A DNA stretch of 64,000 nucleotides from Inia geoffrensis (GCA_036417435.1 CM070904.1:45205908-45269907), one strand, 5' to 3'. Shown: positions 45,346-58,708, counted from the stretch's first letter. Notes: generated by a model not told the origin, from the letters alone. Translations and numbers: made by a program.

Positions 45346-46509
45346 ATTTTTAAGCTTCCTGCTCTTCTTCAGTTCAATAGAATTTGGGAAAGAAGAGTCC
45401 TAATAAAGTCATAGATATTTCCAATTTTCAACTATATAATGAGAAATGTCCTCAGCACAGTCAGGCTGTGTGGAGGATTAACAACATCTCTTTGACATCA
45501 CTGCCTCTGTGCTCTCGATGTCTGCTCTGTAACCTAGTTACTTCTTTTCAGGTTTAGAGGCAGCAAGAATTCAAAAGCAAAAGTAGATAGAGGTAAAAAT
45601 CAGAGTGAAGTAAAGGGGATCAAAGTATGTGTGTATTCAAGTTGGTGTCTTGACTGTAATGGGTGCTCCTTCAGCTTTGGGGATATAATTTCCTGAAAAG
45701 ACGTAGATGGCAATGAACTAGAATGGAGAAAGACTGGGTTGAGATGAGAGTTAAAAAGCAATAGTATCTGTAATCTTCTTAGCCTCAGTTTTATCAACTA
45801 GCATTGCTTATAAGCACTATTTAATCTGTTATAAAAACAGTGTTAGAAAAATCACAGATGAGAATTTCAGGAAAATCAAAAGTAGATGGCAAAGAAGGAT
45901 TCTAGGAGAGCACTAAGCAATTGGCCTTGTAATTACCCTGTTGATGTGTAATAGTAACAACTGACCTGACATTTAGAAAATAAGTGTGAGAAAATAACTT
46001 AATATTCCATGAATATAGTAGTTCTATTTTGGTAAAGGTCTGGTAATTTTCCCTTTCACAAACCATATCTCTGCTGAACAAATGCCAAACTTCCCTTCCA
46101 TCTTCACATAACCAGGCTCAATGCCGAAGCTAGAGAAAGACTGATTAGGAAGCTTTTCAAGCACATGTGTCCTTTCAAAATGGTAAGCCTAACTGAATAC
46201 AACTTGTCTTGCGATTTGGGGGATTGGGAGCATTTTCTTACATAACTTACTTGATTGGAAAATATATTTAATGGGACATGTAACAGAAGCACTGCTTATC
46301 TGTGCCTTAGGACAATGTTAAACTGTTTTAAGTATGAAGTCACATGAGAGTTTTTAATCTGGAAATCTCTTCTCATTTAAGATATGAGAATAATCAACTT
46401 GATTTTACAGTGCCTTCTTTTTTTTTTTTTTTTTAGCAATCAGATCCAGTGTTTTCGTGCATATTATCTACTTAGAATTATGTCTTGTGTACATGTGGAT
46501 AGGAAGCTT
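45346..46509. other. Unassigned sequence
   Basis: AT-rich. A T18-type run sits at 46419-46435. No gene or family was recognised. Confidence 0.4.
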
Positions 46510-46673
46510 TGCTTGTCTTTTCACTCTGCATATGGGATATGGAAACAAACCCAAGAATACCAGCAGATGGTAGAGGCTGGAAAGACAGGGTACATTTTTT
46601 CCCTTGGAGCATCCAAAAGCAACTAGCTCTGCTGACACCTGGAGTTTAGCTTCCAGCAACAGGAAATTAATCA

Positions 46674-46716
46674 AGAACCCCACTTCCAGGTTTTGTGTAC
46701 CTGGAAGTGGGGTTCT
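46674..46716. repeat. Perfect 18-bp inverted repeat at the LTR/internal junction
   Basis: AGAACCCCACTTCCAGGT (46674-46691) and ACCTGGAAGTGGGGTTCT (46699-46716) pair perfectly around a 7-nt loop, TTTGTGT. The right arm fits the normal MaLR internal start. The left arm is unexpected. Confidence 0.93.
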
Positions 46717-48200
46717 GCTGTAATAAATACCTAAACTGTGGAGGTAGCTTTAGAAATGGGTAATGGACAGAGTCTGGAAGGATTGTGAGGAACATGACAG
46801 AATAAGCCTTGATTTCCTTGAACAGACTGTTAGTAGAAATATGAACGTTAAAGGAGCTGCAGATGTGGGCTCAGAAGGAAGTGAGAAGCATGGTAGAGAA
46901 AACTTACATTATCTTAGCAAATGCCTAAATTGTCTGAAATAAACAGTTGGTAGAAATACGGATGTTAAGTGTGTTTCTGGTGAGAGCTCAGAAGGAAATG
47001 AGAAACGCATTATTGAAACTGGAAGAAAGGAGATCCTTGCTATATCGTGGAAGGAAGCTGAGCTGTACTGTTCCCTACAGTTATATGGAAATAGAACTTA
47101 CAAGCAATGAATGATTATTTAGCTGAAGAGATTTTCAAGCAAAATATTAAAGGTGTGCCTGGTTTCTTCTTTCTGCTTATAGTAAAATGTAAAAAAAAAA
47201 AAAAAAGACAAATTGAGAAAAGAACTGTTCAGGAAAATGGAACTACTTCTTGATGATTTAGAAAATTATCAGTTTATCCTGATTTCAAAGGATGCGAAAT
47301 TAGGAGATTCACTATCAGTAATGTATGCTCTAGAATAGAAAGCCAAGGGTGTGACTCAACAATCCTTTGCTAGTGCCTTGAAAGGATAAAAATTGCAGAG
47401 TATTCAATCACATACAGGATGCTTTGAAGAGATTAGCCAAGTAGCTCAGCCATCTCAGAAGAAGCCAGGAAAAGAGATGGGATCATTTTTAAAAGATCTG
47501 TGGAGGAGCCTCTTGTCTAATGGAGTGAATCCCTGTGACATACGTGGGAGACCCACAAGCTTCTTGAGGATGTTATCTCAGCAGGAGCGCTACCAGCATA
47601 AACTAAAAGGGACAAGGCAGCACACATGAAAGAAGGCTGTTAGACTCCCAAAACTATAAAGGCAGGAAAAAGGTTGATACAACTACTTGGCTACAAACAT
47701 ATACTACCCTTTCAAGAAAATGGAAGAATGACTCAGAGCAGAGCTGTGGGTCCAGATGGGGGAGGCAAAAGCCACAGAGTATTATTCCTCAGTCTTGAAA
47801 CCTAATGGAGATTGTTTACTTGCATTTCTAAATCTGCTTAGGACCAGTGAGCTATTTTTCCCCCTTTCATTTTGTCTCCTTTTTAATAGCAATGTCTACA
47901 ACTTGTATCTTATTTCCATGACACAATTGTATTTATGGAGCAGATAACATGTTTTACAGTTTCACGGGTCCGCTGATGGAGAGGAATTTTGCCCTAGGAT
48001 GAATAATATAGAGGCTCAATTACACTTGAGTTAGGTGATTTAGATGGTGATGTTTTGGTCTTTTGAATTGATGATATTTAGATGAGAATTTGGACTTTGT
48101 GTTGATGCTGTAATGGGTTGAGACTTTTGGAAATGTTGGGATGGGTTGAATGTATTTTGCATGTGGATGGATATGAATCTCTAGGGGCCAGAGGGCAGAC

Positions 48201-48585
48201 TGTGGCAGGCTGAATGATGTCTACTCCCTAAAGATGTCTGAATCTTTGTCTCTGAAACCTGTGAATATTACCTTAATGATAAAAGAGATTTTGCAGATGG
48301 GACTAAATTAAGGATTTTATGGTAGGGAGAATATTCTGGATTTGCGGGAGGGGCCCAATGTAATCCCAAGGATCCTTGTAAGAGGGATGTAAAAGGTCAG
48401 ATAAAGAAGGTGGCAATGTGCTGACAGAAGTAGAGATTACTGTGATGCAGTCATAAGCCAAGGACAGCTGGTAGGCTCAAGAAGCTGGAAAACACAAGGA
48501 ACAGATTTTTCCCTGAAGCTTCCAGAAGAAACCAGCTTGTTGACACCTTGATTTTTGCCCCCAGCCAAAAGGAAACTATGCAGTA
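48201..48585 (+). mobile_element. MaLR 3' LTR
   Basis: It begins with TG immediately after the purine tract and contains AAACCTGTGAATATTACC, GATTTTGCAGATGGGACTAAATTAAGG, TCCTTGTAAGAGGGATG, GATGCAGTCATAAGCCAAGG and TTGACACCTTGATTTTTGCC in the expected LTR order. The 3' terminus is eroded. Confidence 0.7.
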
Positions 48586-50454
48586 CGTTTTTTCTTAGTC
48601 CATTAATTCAAAGTTTATTTTCACTTATTTACAAATATGACATATAGCATACTCCAGTTAGATAGCGTTGTAAAATACTTAAGTACATGTAATATATTTA
48701 TCCAAACAAGCTCCGAGGTAAGCATCATACGTTTTCACATGGAAAAATAAACAGAGAATGATTCGGTTATATCTAGAATCAATAGAGTCGTGAGGATATT
48801 AAAAAAAAAAAATTCACAATAAATTTAAGACTCTCAGACGTCACCTAAGGGGTTTTTCATTGTAATTATATATTTTTCTTAATAATATCTTATAGAAGCA
48901 ATGCCCTATGTCCGATTTTCAGAACCCCAAATATTTTAACTGCTATTTCAACATGCAATATAAATCTCAAAAACTCATACTTCATTTTAATTTCGAGCAT
49001 GAATATATGCCATATGTCATGCTATAGTGTGAAAAGACAGGTGATATAAAGGGAGAAATAAAAGAACTGTTTGGGCCAGTCCAGTGTTAGTAATTATGAT
49101 AATTTTATATATGTTGTAGACTACTCTCATAGCCCAGAAATTGCTGTGTGGTATACATATACATACGTTATTGCTAGTTCTAACGGCTAACACAAACATT
49201 ATGATAGCTGATTTCCAGGGAATTTTAGTAATATTCTCATGGCCTTAGAGATGTCTATGATAGTTGTCAGCAATGGGCTGCTACTATTAAAGCTCACAGA
49301 TTATTATGCCATGTTGTTTCCCTCTGAATTTGGAAAGGGCTTCTGCCATGATCTCAAAGAATTCATATTTTCCCAATATAGGTAAGAAGTGTAATTTTAA
49401 AAATATGAAAAACTCACACTCTACCTGTGATTAAATGCAATAATAACTTTACTTGTCCCAATGTTCATTTTGTTCTAATACATTACGGGCAAATGGGAAA
49501 AAAAAAACTCTCAAGACTCAGTCCTAAACTTTAGCACCATTTTGTTATAACCAGGGAAGTCATAGTTGGGACAAATACAGTCTGCCAAATTCTAGACTCT
49601 CTAGATAAAATTAATGTTATCCACTGTCAATGAAAACCTAATATTATAATAATTACCCTATTAAATTTCATAACATATCTGTAAACCAAACATCCTAATT
49701 TTAAAGATGAACGGTCCAAAATATTTAAGTAATTCCACTACATTCTTATTTAATTTACTACATAGTCATGCATTCATCTTATAGTTTTCACCAGAAAAAG
49801 TATTAAATTATTTTGCACTTTTACAACATCTTGATATTTCATAGCTGTTGGCCCTGGACCACATAAAATAAGGTGAATAAAAGGGGTTGGGGTTTTGTTT
49901 TTGTTTTTTTTGGTTTGGTTTTCTTTTGCTTTTTTAAGGTAGAGGAGTAAAGTGTCAGTAGATTGATGACAAACCTCTCCTGTTCTACGGCTCCATTTAA
50001 TCTTTTAAAATACAATTGCATATCTACCCCTGAGATACAGACCAAGAAATGTTTTATTCCATGTAAAGCATTTCTCCAAATCTGCAGGCTACTAGAGAGT
50101 CTGAAATGATCAATTCTACCAATTAAACTTCAACATGAAGACCTCTGGTTTAGAACTGATCTGGCATATTTACAGCTTACGGTTCAGAGAGTTAAAGCAT
50201 AGTCAGTAAATGATTCAGGAATTTAGACATTTTTTAATAGAAGCTCTTGACTGCTGGGTACTCTGGACAAGTTCTCTATAGAAACATTGTGATGCACAAT
50301 ATAACTTAGGAATTCTACATTTTCTCCTGTCAATTTTCTTCCTAACAAATATTTTAATTCCAACTTATACATACACATACATACACATATCTAGATGTTT
50401 TCATACATATAGTACATACACATAGGGTATGGTCTCCTTCATGTGTTTGTATTA
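48586..50454. other. AT-rich sequence, no gene seen
   Basis: Nearly 1.9 kb without a recognised gene or repeat, apart from a G/T-rich low-complexity patch at 49885-49935 and short (ACAT) repeats near 50367-50390. Confidence 0.45.
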
Positions 50455-50862
50455 ATAATAATAGCTAACAGCTATTGAGCATGGAATATGTCCCAAACAC
50501 TGGTCTAAGTACTCTATATTGACTTACACATTTAATCCTTACAGCAATAAGTATGTACTATTAATATCTCTATTTTATGTTTTAGAAAAAAGCTGAGACA
50601 CAGATACTAAGTCACTCTTCCAAAATCAAAATAAAATAAACAGTACTACAGGAATTTGAACCAAAGCAACCTGAAGACATAAGTCATCATTTAATCTTCA
50701 TAATAATCTCCACACACCTCATTTTATGATTAAAGAAACTAAGGCACAGAGAGTTGAAATAATTTATCGAGAGTCAAACAACTGGGAAGTAGTTCCGTGA
50801 GAATTTCAACCCGTGTCATCTGATTCTAGAAACCACAGTCCTGTCCACTATGTTGCCACTTT
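50455..50862 (-). repeat. Two adjacent MIR relics
   Basis: 50455-50680 (AATAGCTAACAGCTATTGAGC, ACACTGGTCTAAGTACTC, AATCCTTACAGCAATAAG, AGCTGAGACACAGATAC) and 50690-50862 (CACCTCATTTTATGATTAAAG, AACTAAGGCACAGAGAGTTG, AACCACAGTCCTGTCCACTATG) each follow reverse MIR. They are two tandem insertions or one duplicated relic. Confidence 0.72.
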
Positions 50863-51329
50863 GTTAGATATTTGCCTTTTTAGAACCACTGACTATGCAA
50901 AAGTCATTACACCTATGCATCAAAAAATATTTCAATCAAGGGGCCACAGAAAGGAACATGGCTATCAAATGCCTCTCCTTTTACCAAGGATGGGTGGGTA
51001 ATGATAAAATACTTATCTACTAAACGATAAGTTATTAATCTACCACCTTCCTCAGCCAAACCATTACCCAGCGCACATACAGTTCAAATCATACCCGGCC
51101 TGTTGATTATTTCCAAATCCTTCTCCCTTAACCATCAATTCTCAGAATAAAATTATAAAATCTACTGTAGATGCTATAAAGTGCTGTCTACCCTCCTTGC
51201 AACCTAACTCTTCCCTAAGGAATTTTCCATCCTAACCATAGATGCTGCACAAACTAACTTCTGTTATCACTATTTGCCTTGGTCTTTGAAGCTGTATTTG
51301 CATATACAGACAAAATACATCATATGTGC
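50863..51329. other. Unassigned, possibly L2-derived
   Basis: About 51100-51290 (CCAAATCCTTCTCCCTTAACC...CTCCTTGCAACCTAACTC) has an internal-L2 flavour, but the match is weak. Confidence 0.3.
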
Positions 51330-51532
51330 TACTCAATATTCTAGGCACTCTGCGTATATCATCACTATTCCTCGCAACACAATCTAGCCAAGAAAGTATT
51401 CCCCTTTGTGCATAAGGAAAATTCTAAAGAATAGGTAAGGTATCCAAGACAGACTAGCTAGTAAGGGGCATCCCCAGAATTCAAATTCAGGTCAGTTGGC
51501 CTCAAAAGACTATCCTGTGTCCACTTAATCAC
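51330..51532 (-). repeat. MIR SINE relic
   Basis: ATTCTAGGCACTCTGCGTATATC, CTCGCAACACAATC, CAAGACAGACTAGCTAGTAAGG and TTCAAATTCAGGTCAGTTGGCC fit reverse MIR. Confidence 0.7.
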
Positions 51533-53859
51533 ACAGCTACACAAACACACAAATACATTCCATTCTGCATATGTGGATGAGGCTGAAAACAATTTATTGT
51601 ACCTCAAGCACAAACACATACATGACGTGTGCCCTTTGATGTGTATGTATTACTTGTGGGATGCATCGCTATTGTTTTTGTGTTATATGTGTATAAGGAA
51701 ATTTAGAGAAACAAACTTTAACGTGAAACAGCTGAAGATCTTTAAAAACCAAAGTTAAAATGAGATAATAGGTTATTTTCTTCAATTTTATTTTGCAAAC
51801 GATTCTAATTAATGCTGGAAATGTAGTTTTTCATAAAACCTTAGAAAACTTCTTTGGATAAAATTTGTTTAACTTAGTACACCTTTAAATTTTAAGCCAG
51901 CAGTTTTTCCACCTCATAAATGTCTGTTTTAGCAACAGAATAAACACTAGTCAGCTGACTTATTTTTAAACCAGCTATAAAAATTTATTATGAAAATATC
52001 ATCCCTGTCTCCAGTGTAAAAAGATTGAAATGTAAATTTCTGTAAGATTTCTGATAGCTACAATAAAAATATGGATACATTAACAGCATTATCTACTCCT
52101 GTAAACACTGGGAAGACTAATTTTAAAAAGGCTACAAGTCTTTCATAAGGTAAACATAATGCAATAGGAAAAATGGAATTTCTGCCATTATTATTTAGTT
52201 ACATTCTTTCCTACTTTATATATTTGTTTTATGCTTTTATGAGAATTGCTTTATCAGTGAATTTCCAAACATTTGCTTGAAGGCACAAGTTTGAATTCCA
52301 AATGTTTTTTCAGTCATTTTCACCTTTCAAATATTTAGAACATAAACTAGGCTAAAATGATGGTCTTGAATTTTACTGTGCTTGTACAAGCATGCTGTCT
52401 CTTGGTATTCCAATTAATTATGTCCCTTTGAATGTTTTAGTCCATGCTGTGGTACAAGGGTCCCATGTGTTCAAGCTAATTATATTTTTAGGAGGAAAAA
52501 TATGTTAAATCCAGAGAAATGATCACATCTGTAAATTTATATATGTAATCAAAAGCCTAAATAAATTGGTTATGGGGGGTTCTACTTTTTTCCAACATTA
52601 GTTTGTATTTTCATTTTACAACCTGGTTTGTACAAAAGAGGATGAGGTAAAATCAGAGTCAACTGAAAAGAGATGAACAAATATAGTAGTAGTATAGATT
52701 TGGGTAGCTGACATTACTAACTAGGGGCTTTATGCTTATCTTTGCAAATCTCATAATTATATTTTAGTTTAAAACTGGCAGAACTCTAATTCTGATCCCC
52801 AAATCTGGTATAGTGTCTATGTCAAATTTTGATTAAAAATACTAAATTCTAGAGGAAAGTGCTAGCCATCAATCAATAAGAAACATTTCCTGGCAGTTTG
52901 ATTCAGAGTTCGTATGCATTCAGTTGGCTTCCATCATATAAAGTTAAATGATGTATTCTTTACTTCCCTTTCTATTATAGTAAATTTTTCTATGAGGTGC
53001 ACCATCAGGACCACATGGGACATACAGAGGGACAAAAGATATATTCTAAGAGTGAATATAATTTAAGTTCTTAAGGGGAAAGCCAACAAGAATTTCTTGA
53101 CATTCTGGCATTTCTAAGAATGCAGTATTGGATAGACTTGAACTGATTTCTGAAATAAAAGATGAGAAAACCAATGGTTCAAGGAGGAGAGTAGTAACTG
53201 CTGAAAGGACCTCGTTACTGTTTACTTCAACTAATAGATTGCCAAGCAGGCATTTCTTAACCTGGTCCATTTATACTCAGATGGCTGCTGGAAAGTATCT
53301 GATGGCTAGGAATGATGCCTCTATTTGGGAGAAAAATACACCTCTATAATGAATATTCAGTATAGGAACATAAGAGAACTTGAGATATTTTCTAGTTTCC
53401 CCTTGGTTCAGTCCCAGAATTTATGGCTCTGTGATTCAGTACTTGTAGGCTGCAATGTTCCAGTGACCAGATGGAAGCAGAATCCCTTTTCTGCTCAAGT
53501 TAGAAGAAAAAGATAATCAACAAAGCAATCAGCCAACACACTCATGTATGTGCTGCAAGGCACTTTGCTAGATACTTTGAGTTCTACCAGAATCATAAGG
53601 CACGTCACAGGTCCTAAGGACCCTATACTTTTAGGAAGTCAAAGCACATGTAGGAGTCCATTAATTTCTGTACTGCATATAAATTCTAAATGCACCAGGG
53701 CACATTTAGGTATTTGACTTACTTGATTTCTTAACAGCATTTGAAAGTCTTAATTATTCTGTTCTGTGGAACGCCTGAATGTATGTTTTTGGTTGTTTCC
53801 ACATTTTTGTTTTTAGGCAACCTGTACAAAATTCTCCACTCACATGGCTTCTATTTCTT
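51533..53859. other. AT-rich sequence, no gene seen
   Basis: About 2.3 kb, the longest block without a recognised repeat, strongly AT-rich at 51760-52560. The short frames have no recognisable features. Confidence 0.45.
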
Positions 53860-54990
53860 TCCCAAACTCTTGCCTCGACATGAATGTCTTCCACTCCAGA
53901 ATCTATTACCCTTCTGCCCCTGGATCTCTCTATATGAATGTCATATGGACAACTTGAATTCATCATTTCTAACATGGAAATCATGATCTTCTGCATAAGC
54001 CCACTCCCTGTCCAGTAGTTGATATCTCAGCAAACATTATGAACACTCATTTTCCCAGTTGAAAATGCAATCATTATCCCTGAGTCCTCATCCCTTCCTT
54101 CAGAAATCCTGGCAACTAGTACATTGTCTGAATTTTCTATCTCCCTTTCGGACCCTTGGGGTTCAGGTCATCTTTCCTTGCTTAAATTAATGGAAATGCC
54201 ATCTAACTAGCCCCTTGATGGTTCTACAAAGCAATTAAGAGCCAGTTTTCTAAAACAAACATTTGATAAATTCACTCCCACTTAAATTCATTCAATGACA
54301 ATAAGCCTTTCAGAATAAAATGATCTATATCATGACTTGCATAGTGATCTATGATGTGTGCTCTTCATCTTTTCTTACCTCTCACTCTAAAATTAAAGTA
54401 CACTAACGTACTATGAATTCTCCGTGCTCTTGCTCGACACAGCCTGTGCATAGAACTATTCCCTCTCCTTATATCTCTTTTCTCCTATTCTCTCTTCCAT
54501 TTGATGAATTCCCATTCATCATTTTAGCACGAGTTTGTTTGTGACTGTTTCCTGGAAAAAGCCTTCTCCGGCCAGAGATTGGCTTCTATGTCCATCCTAA
54601 GTGTTCCCAGGGTAACCTGTTCTTACCTACTGTACTACTTCAATAAGTACATAGGATGGGTTACATAAATTGCCAGGGCCCAGCACAAAATGAAAATGAG
54701 AGGCCCTTTGTTCAAAAGTTAAGAATTTCAAGAAGGTGAGAACAGAGCACTTAACCAAGGAAAGAGCTCTTCTAAGTATAAAGTAGTTTGTGACTGCACA
54801 GGTCACACATTCATAACATACCCTGAGAGTACACTTCACTGTCATTTACATGTCTCTAGTGCTCACTAAATCTTAAGCTCCTGGAAAGCAGAGTCAGGGA
54901 CCTTGTCCTACTTCCCAATTTTCTTTAGCAATTAGCATTTTCCTTGTCCATAATAGCTGATCCAAAGATATCTGTTGATTCAATCTTCCA
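53860..54990 (+). repeat. Long L2 LINE relic with an internal insertion
   Basis: It reads like consecutive L2 3' sequence: CCTCATCCCTTCCTTCAG, AATAAAATGATCTATATCATGAC, TCTTTTCTCCTATTCTCTC, then CTAAATCTTAAGCTCCTGGAAAGCAG and ATCTGTTGATTCAATC at the end. About 54655-54840 (CAGGGCCCAGCACAAAATGAAAATG...TGCACAGGTCACAC) interrupts it and looks like another old mammalian repeat, family not named. Confidence 0.5.
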
Positions 54991-55004
54991 TTCTGAGAAA
55001 GAAA

Positions 55005-55090
55005 GTCTCGGTGTGGGCATCAGTTTTCTGCTAATACCTGTAAAATGAGAGGACTAGGCCAGATGCTGTCATTGGGCATCTCCAGGGGTA
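55005..55090 (+). repeat. MIR-like 3' fragment
   Basis: GCATCAGTTTTCTGCTAATACCTGTAAAATGAGAGGACTAGG resembles the CAGTTTCCTCATCTGTAAAATG part of MIR-class elements. Confidence 0.45.
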
Positions 55091-56039
55091 GGATTAATGT
55101 TAAGCTGCTTTTAATGCATAACCACTCCCAAGGCCATTCACGACAATAGCTAAGGGTATGCATTATAAAATCTGATATTATTTTTAATAATAGCAGTGAC
55201 TAATATATATTATATATACACAATTTATATATGACAAATACATGTAATTATAATTTATATATCATATAAATTTCCATAAATATAAATACAAATCATGACT
55301 GTAATCCTTCCTAGTCTTTCAGTGGAACATAGGTTTCACTATGTTGCCCAGGGAGCTTCAATAGTTAAGTACTGCAGTACTTTTGTGGATTGTATGTAAA
55401 CATTCAAGGAGCACTAAATTTAGACTTATATAAACAGGTAATTTGGTTCTTTCATATTTTGTCCGTTCATGTTCCTTCCCTAATTTATTAATTAACCTAA
55501 ATAACCTAATCCTAAAGGATCAATGTTCCAGTATCATTTATATCAATGTCCTCTCCTAAGTCCACCTGGGATTTTAGATTCACTCTGCCTTCCTCTCACA
55601 TTTTCTTGTGCTGCCCCGAAAACCTGTCCACACTGCGGTTTGTCAGAAAGAGGATTATCCAAATGTTGAACGGAGTACAAGGTTGTGAAATGTAAATTTC
55701 TAAGCAGCCCAAGTACCCGTTTCTCTCTCAGCCTCTGAGCTTTAGTTTCTTCATCTGTAGCGATACAGTGGGATTTTACAGCTTCCATGGTTCTTGTGAG
55801 CTTTACCATTCCATCACCTGCTTCTCAGACTTGAAAAGGCAGGACCTTGCGGGGGGATTCACGTAAGTGGAAAGAAAGGAGGGAGGACACTGAACAAGGT
55901 CTGGCCGAGATAAGCACTCTGCACGCAGGGGACTAAGGATGAGCCTGTCCTGCTAACCCAGCCACGTTGCAGCATCACATGTGGAGGGCTTAATGTGGCA
56001 AAAGCCCTGTTTCAAGAGCTTCTGGCATGTGGGTCATTT
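55091..56039. other. Unassigned; AT-rich patch and MIR-like trace
   Basis: 55195-55290 is a TATA-rich low-complexity patch. 55725-55775 (CTCAGCCTCTGAGCTTTAG...TTCATCTGTAG) may be a MIR piece. A minus-strand frame at 55543-55809 lacks recognisable domains. Confidence 0.35.
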
Positions 56040-56165
56040 ACACATCACAGCAATCTTACTCTCACCCTCATCTTACAGGTTTGGCAAGTGAAATTGCCTG
56101 TCTAGTTAGTGACAGGTTTAGAATCTGAAATCATTCAGTGTGACCTCCTGCTTTCCCTAGGTCTA
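56040..56165 (-). repeat. MIR SINE relic
   Basis: CACAGCAATCTTACTCTCACC, CATCTTACAGGTTTGGC and CTGTCTAGTTAGTGACAGG fit reverse MIR. Confidence 0.6.
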
Positions 56166-56550
56166 CATGATTATGAAATCCCTAAAACTACACACTGAAG
56201 AATGTGGGCTCATTACCATTGGATTGTTCCTGAAAAAACAAAGGAAAACACATCATCTCAATCTTCTCTTTTAGACATCTTTAGGGAGACAAGTGGTGCT
56301 CTTTAGAAACTACCATGAGCATAAACATGTAATTCTTACAAAATTCTAAGAGGAAAGGAGATATTAAATGGCAATGGATGAGAAGAGCATCTTGTTACTT
56401 CTTTTCTGGGCCTTCTGTTCCTGCACATGATTACATCCCATCTCTGCCTTTTATTTTTCTTGCTGAATAATTTTTCACAGACCTTGTTCTGCACACTTAT
56501 CATCTCTGATATTCCTTTTGATAGTTCTTTTTCTTTCGTACTTTTTGGGG
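56166..56550. other. Unassigned sequence
   Basis: Nothing recognised before the SINE insertion. Confidence 0.4.
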
Positions 56551-56755
56551 TTTTTTTTTTTTTGCGGTACGTGGGCCTCTCACTGTTGTGGCCTCTCCCG
56601 TTGCGGAGCACAGGCTCCGGATGTGCAGGCTCAGCAGCCGCGGCTCCCGGGCCCAGCCGCTGCGCAGCATGTGGGATATTCCCGGACCGGGGCACGAACT
56701 CGCGTCCCCTGCATCGGCAGGCGGACTCTCAACCACTGTGCCACCAGGGAAGCCC
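56551..56755 (-). mobile_element. CHR SINE, full length
   Basis: T13, then GCGGTACGTGGGCCTCTCAC and the complete body, ending CCACCAGGGAAGCCC. CpGs are largely retained. No convincing TSD was found. Several overlapping frames across it are artefacts. Confidence 0.93.
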
Positions 56756-58214
56756 AATACTGTCATATTTGAAGGATATCTTCAAAGATGGAAAACAATG
56801 GTTTACCATGTGGTAAAAGGCAACAGGAATTAAAGGAAACATTCAGACATAATAAAAAATAGTAATTTTATGATGTTTTATATATTGTAGGGCTAATCTT
56901 AGAAAAAATAAAAGGGATTAATACAGCATTCTGGCCTGCATCAAGTTTCAATATCAAAAGCAGTCATTTCTGTAAGTAATTATATCATTTTCTTTTCTTT
57001 TTGGTAATCAGACATGTTTGTTATATATATCATTTTTCCATTTTTGTCTGTCATATTAAAATATTTAACTTGGCATTCTTTCAAAATCAATAATTTATAG
57101 TTGATAAAAACTCAGCCATCTCTTTTCTACTTTATTTTAGTGATCCAAAAATAAACACAGTAATCAGCAACTGTGCCAACCCCTCCTACTTCAGCTTAAA
57201 AATCAATGTGTATTAGCTGAACTATTAGCTAATCATTTGTAAACTAAGGATCATAAAACACAGTGAGTCACTGAAACAGTTCAGTACAGCATTCCTCTCA
57301 CAGGTATAGGGTTCCTGTTAGGTTCAATCTCATTTACTCTCTTTTAATGCTGTGGAAAGAGGTGGCAAATACAACATTTGTTACTTTCATATTACATTTG
57401 AAATGTATGTAGAGATTAGGATTTAGTCCAGAAAAAAAAAATTAGGTTACCTATAGCAGTATTGGAAAGTAATGATAGTGATCTAAATATGAAAATACAC
57501 AATAAATTTAAATGTTTTCCAAAAAAGATGATAGCAAAACTGGTAATGTAATATGAGGCTTGTACCTGGTTACTTCCTAAATCCCTTAAGCCTTATTGGT
57601 TATGTTGCACATATACGTTACTCAGGCTGTGTCAGTTTGTTCTGGCCACCTGGATATCAAACACGCTTTAAAAAATCCAGAGTCAAGGGACTACAGAAGT
57701 ATGGATTTTCCTCTACAAAAAATGATTAGGCACCATTTACATAAAACTGGCTACAAGTGGCATTCAAAACCAGAAGAAGATTGGCAAAAAGCATGCTATA
57801 TCAGAAAGTATGGCACCCTTAACTGTTATATACTATAATATGATGATTATTATGGTGCTAATGGCTAGTTTTTACTTATGGTGCTCCTACCCTTGTCAAG
57901 TTTATCCACTATCTTACATTCCTAAGCTGTATGGTCCCAAATATGGTGAGGAGATAGCATAGTATTACACAGAATGGCTAGTAATTTGTCTAAGAATAGG
58001 TGCTGCTTCTCTGCAGAAATCCTTAAAGGTCAGTGGCTTCATGAAAACATTCTTACTTTGTGCCTACATTTTCAAGCACATTCGAACTTCTGGTGGGGGG
58101 CAGTGCCATTTCTTATTCACTTAAGGAGTATCTCCCTGGGGTTTAGAACTCCCACAGAGGGGGCAGGGAGTGGGGAGGGGACAGTGGTAAGACAAATGAG
58201 GATGTGCTGTCACA
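56756..58214. other. AT-rich sequence, no gene seen
   Basis: No recognised gene. The 80-codon frame at 57596-57838 has an initiator and balanced composition but no family resemblance that I know. I leave it as unsupported. Confidence 0.4.
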
Positions 58215-58385
58215 CATCATCCTGCCTAGCAGGGAGTCCAGACAATTAAACAAAGGATAATAGTAAGGAATGATGGGTGCTGCACAGGGTGCTGGGAAAA
58301 CCTATAGCTCGTTGGTCTAATGAATCCAAAGGTCAAGGAAAGCCTTTCTGAGAAAATGGTGAGGAAGCAGAAACCAAAAGGACTC
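58215..58385 (+). repeat. Fragment of the old unnamed dispersed repeat
   Basis: CCAGACAATTAAACAAAGGATAATAG, GGGTGCTGCACAGG and GGTCAAGGAAAGCCTTTCTGAG follow the central part of the family also seen at 34270 and 61930. Confidence 0.4.
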
Positions 58386-58708
58386 AGTAGATCTCCAAGT
58401 AAGGCCCAGGTATAAAATCAGAGCACTTAAAAAAAAAAGTGTTGAATTTATTTTTGCTTTTGACAGATTTAACCCATTAGGTCAACCAAATGGTAAATGG
58501 GTTATGAAATACACCTCTCTGAGCTTCCAGTAATAGCTAAAAGATTTCCATACTCTACAGAACCCCTTCTTTCTCTCTGATTATTTGAGCTGATACATAT
58601 TATAATCAGACATTTAAGAGCAAGTGCAAAATGTTTGTGCCCAGGTTAGGAAAAATTTAAGGAAGAAAAAAGACATTACTCATGGGAGCTTAGGGTACTA
58701 ACTTAGAT
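58386..58708. other. Unassigned sequence
   Basis: Nothing recognised. Confidence 0.4.

Larger units (their letters stand above)
46510..48585 (+). mobile_element. MaLR (ERVL-type) element with internal region and 3' LTR
   Basis: A decayed 5' LTR end (about 46510-46660, including GCATCCAAAAGCAAC and CTGCTGACACCTGGAG) leads to a MaLR-type internal start (CTGGAAGTGGGGTTCTGCTG, then GTGGAGGTAGCTTTAGAAATGGG). The non-coding internal region runs to a purine tract at about 48184-48199, and a 3' LTR starts TGTGGCAGGCTGAATGATG at 48201. MaLR elements lack complete retroviral genes, and no gag, pol or env frame is visible here. The element is ancient and inactive. Confidence 0.72.

Noticed and set aside
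46510..48585. Possible retroviral genes in the LTR element
   Set aside because: All internal frames are short and broken, and MaLR elements normally lack full retroviral genes. Nothing resembling gag, pol or env was seen.
56336..56816. Overlapping 119- and 129-codon frames on opposite strands
   Set aside because: Both run through the GC-rich CHR SINE body, where stop codons are rare in all frames.
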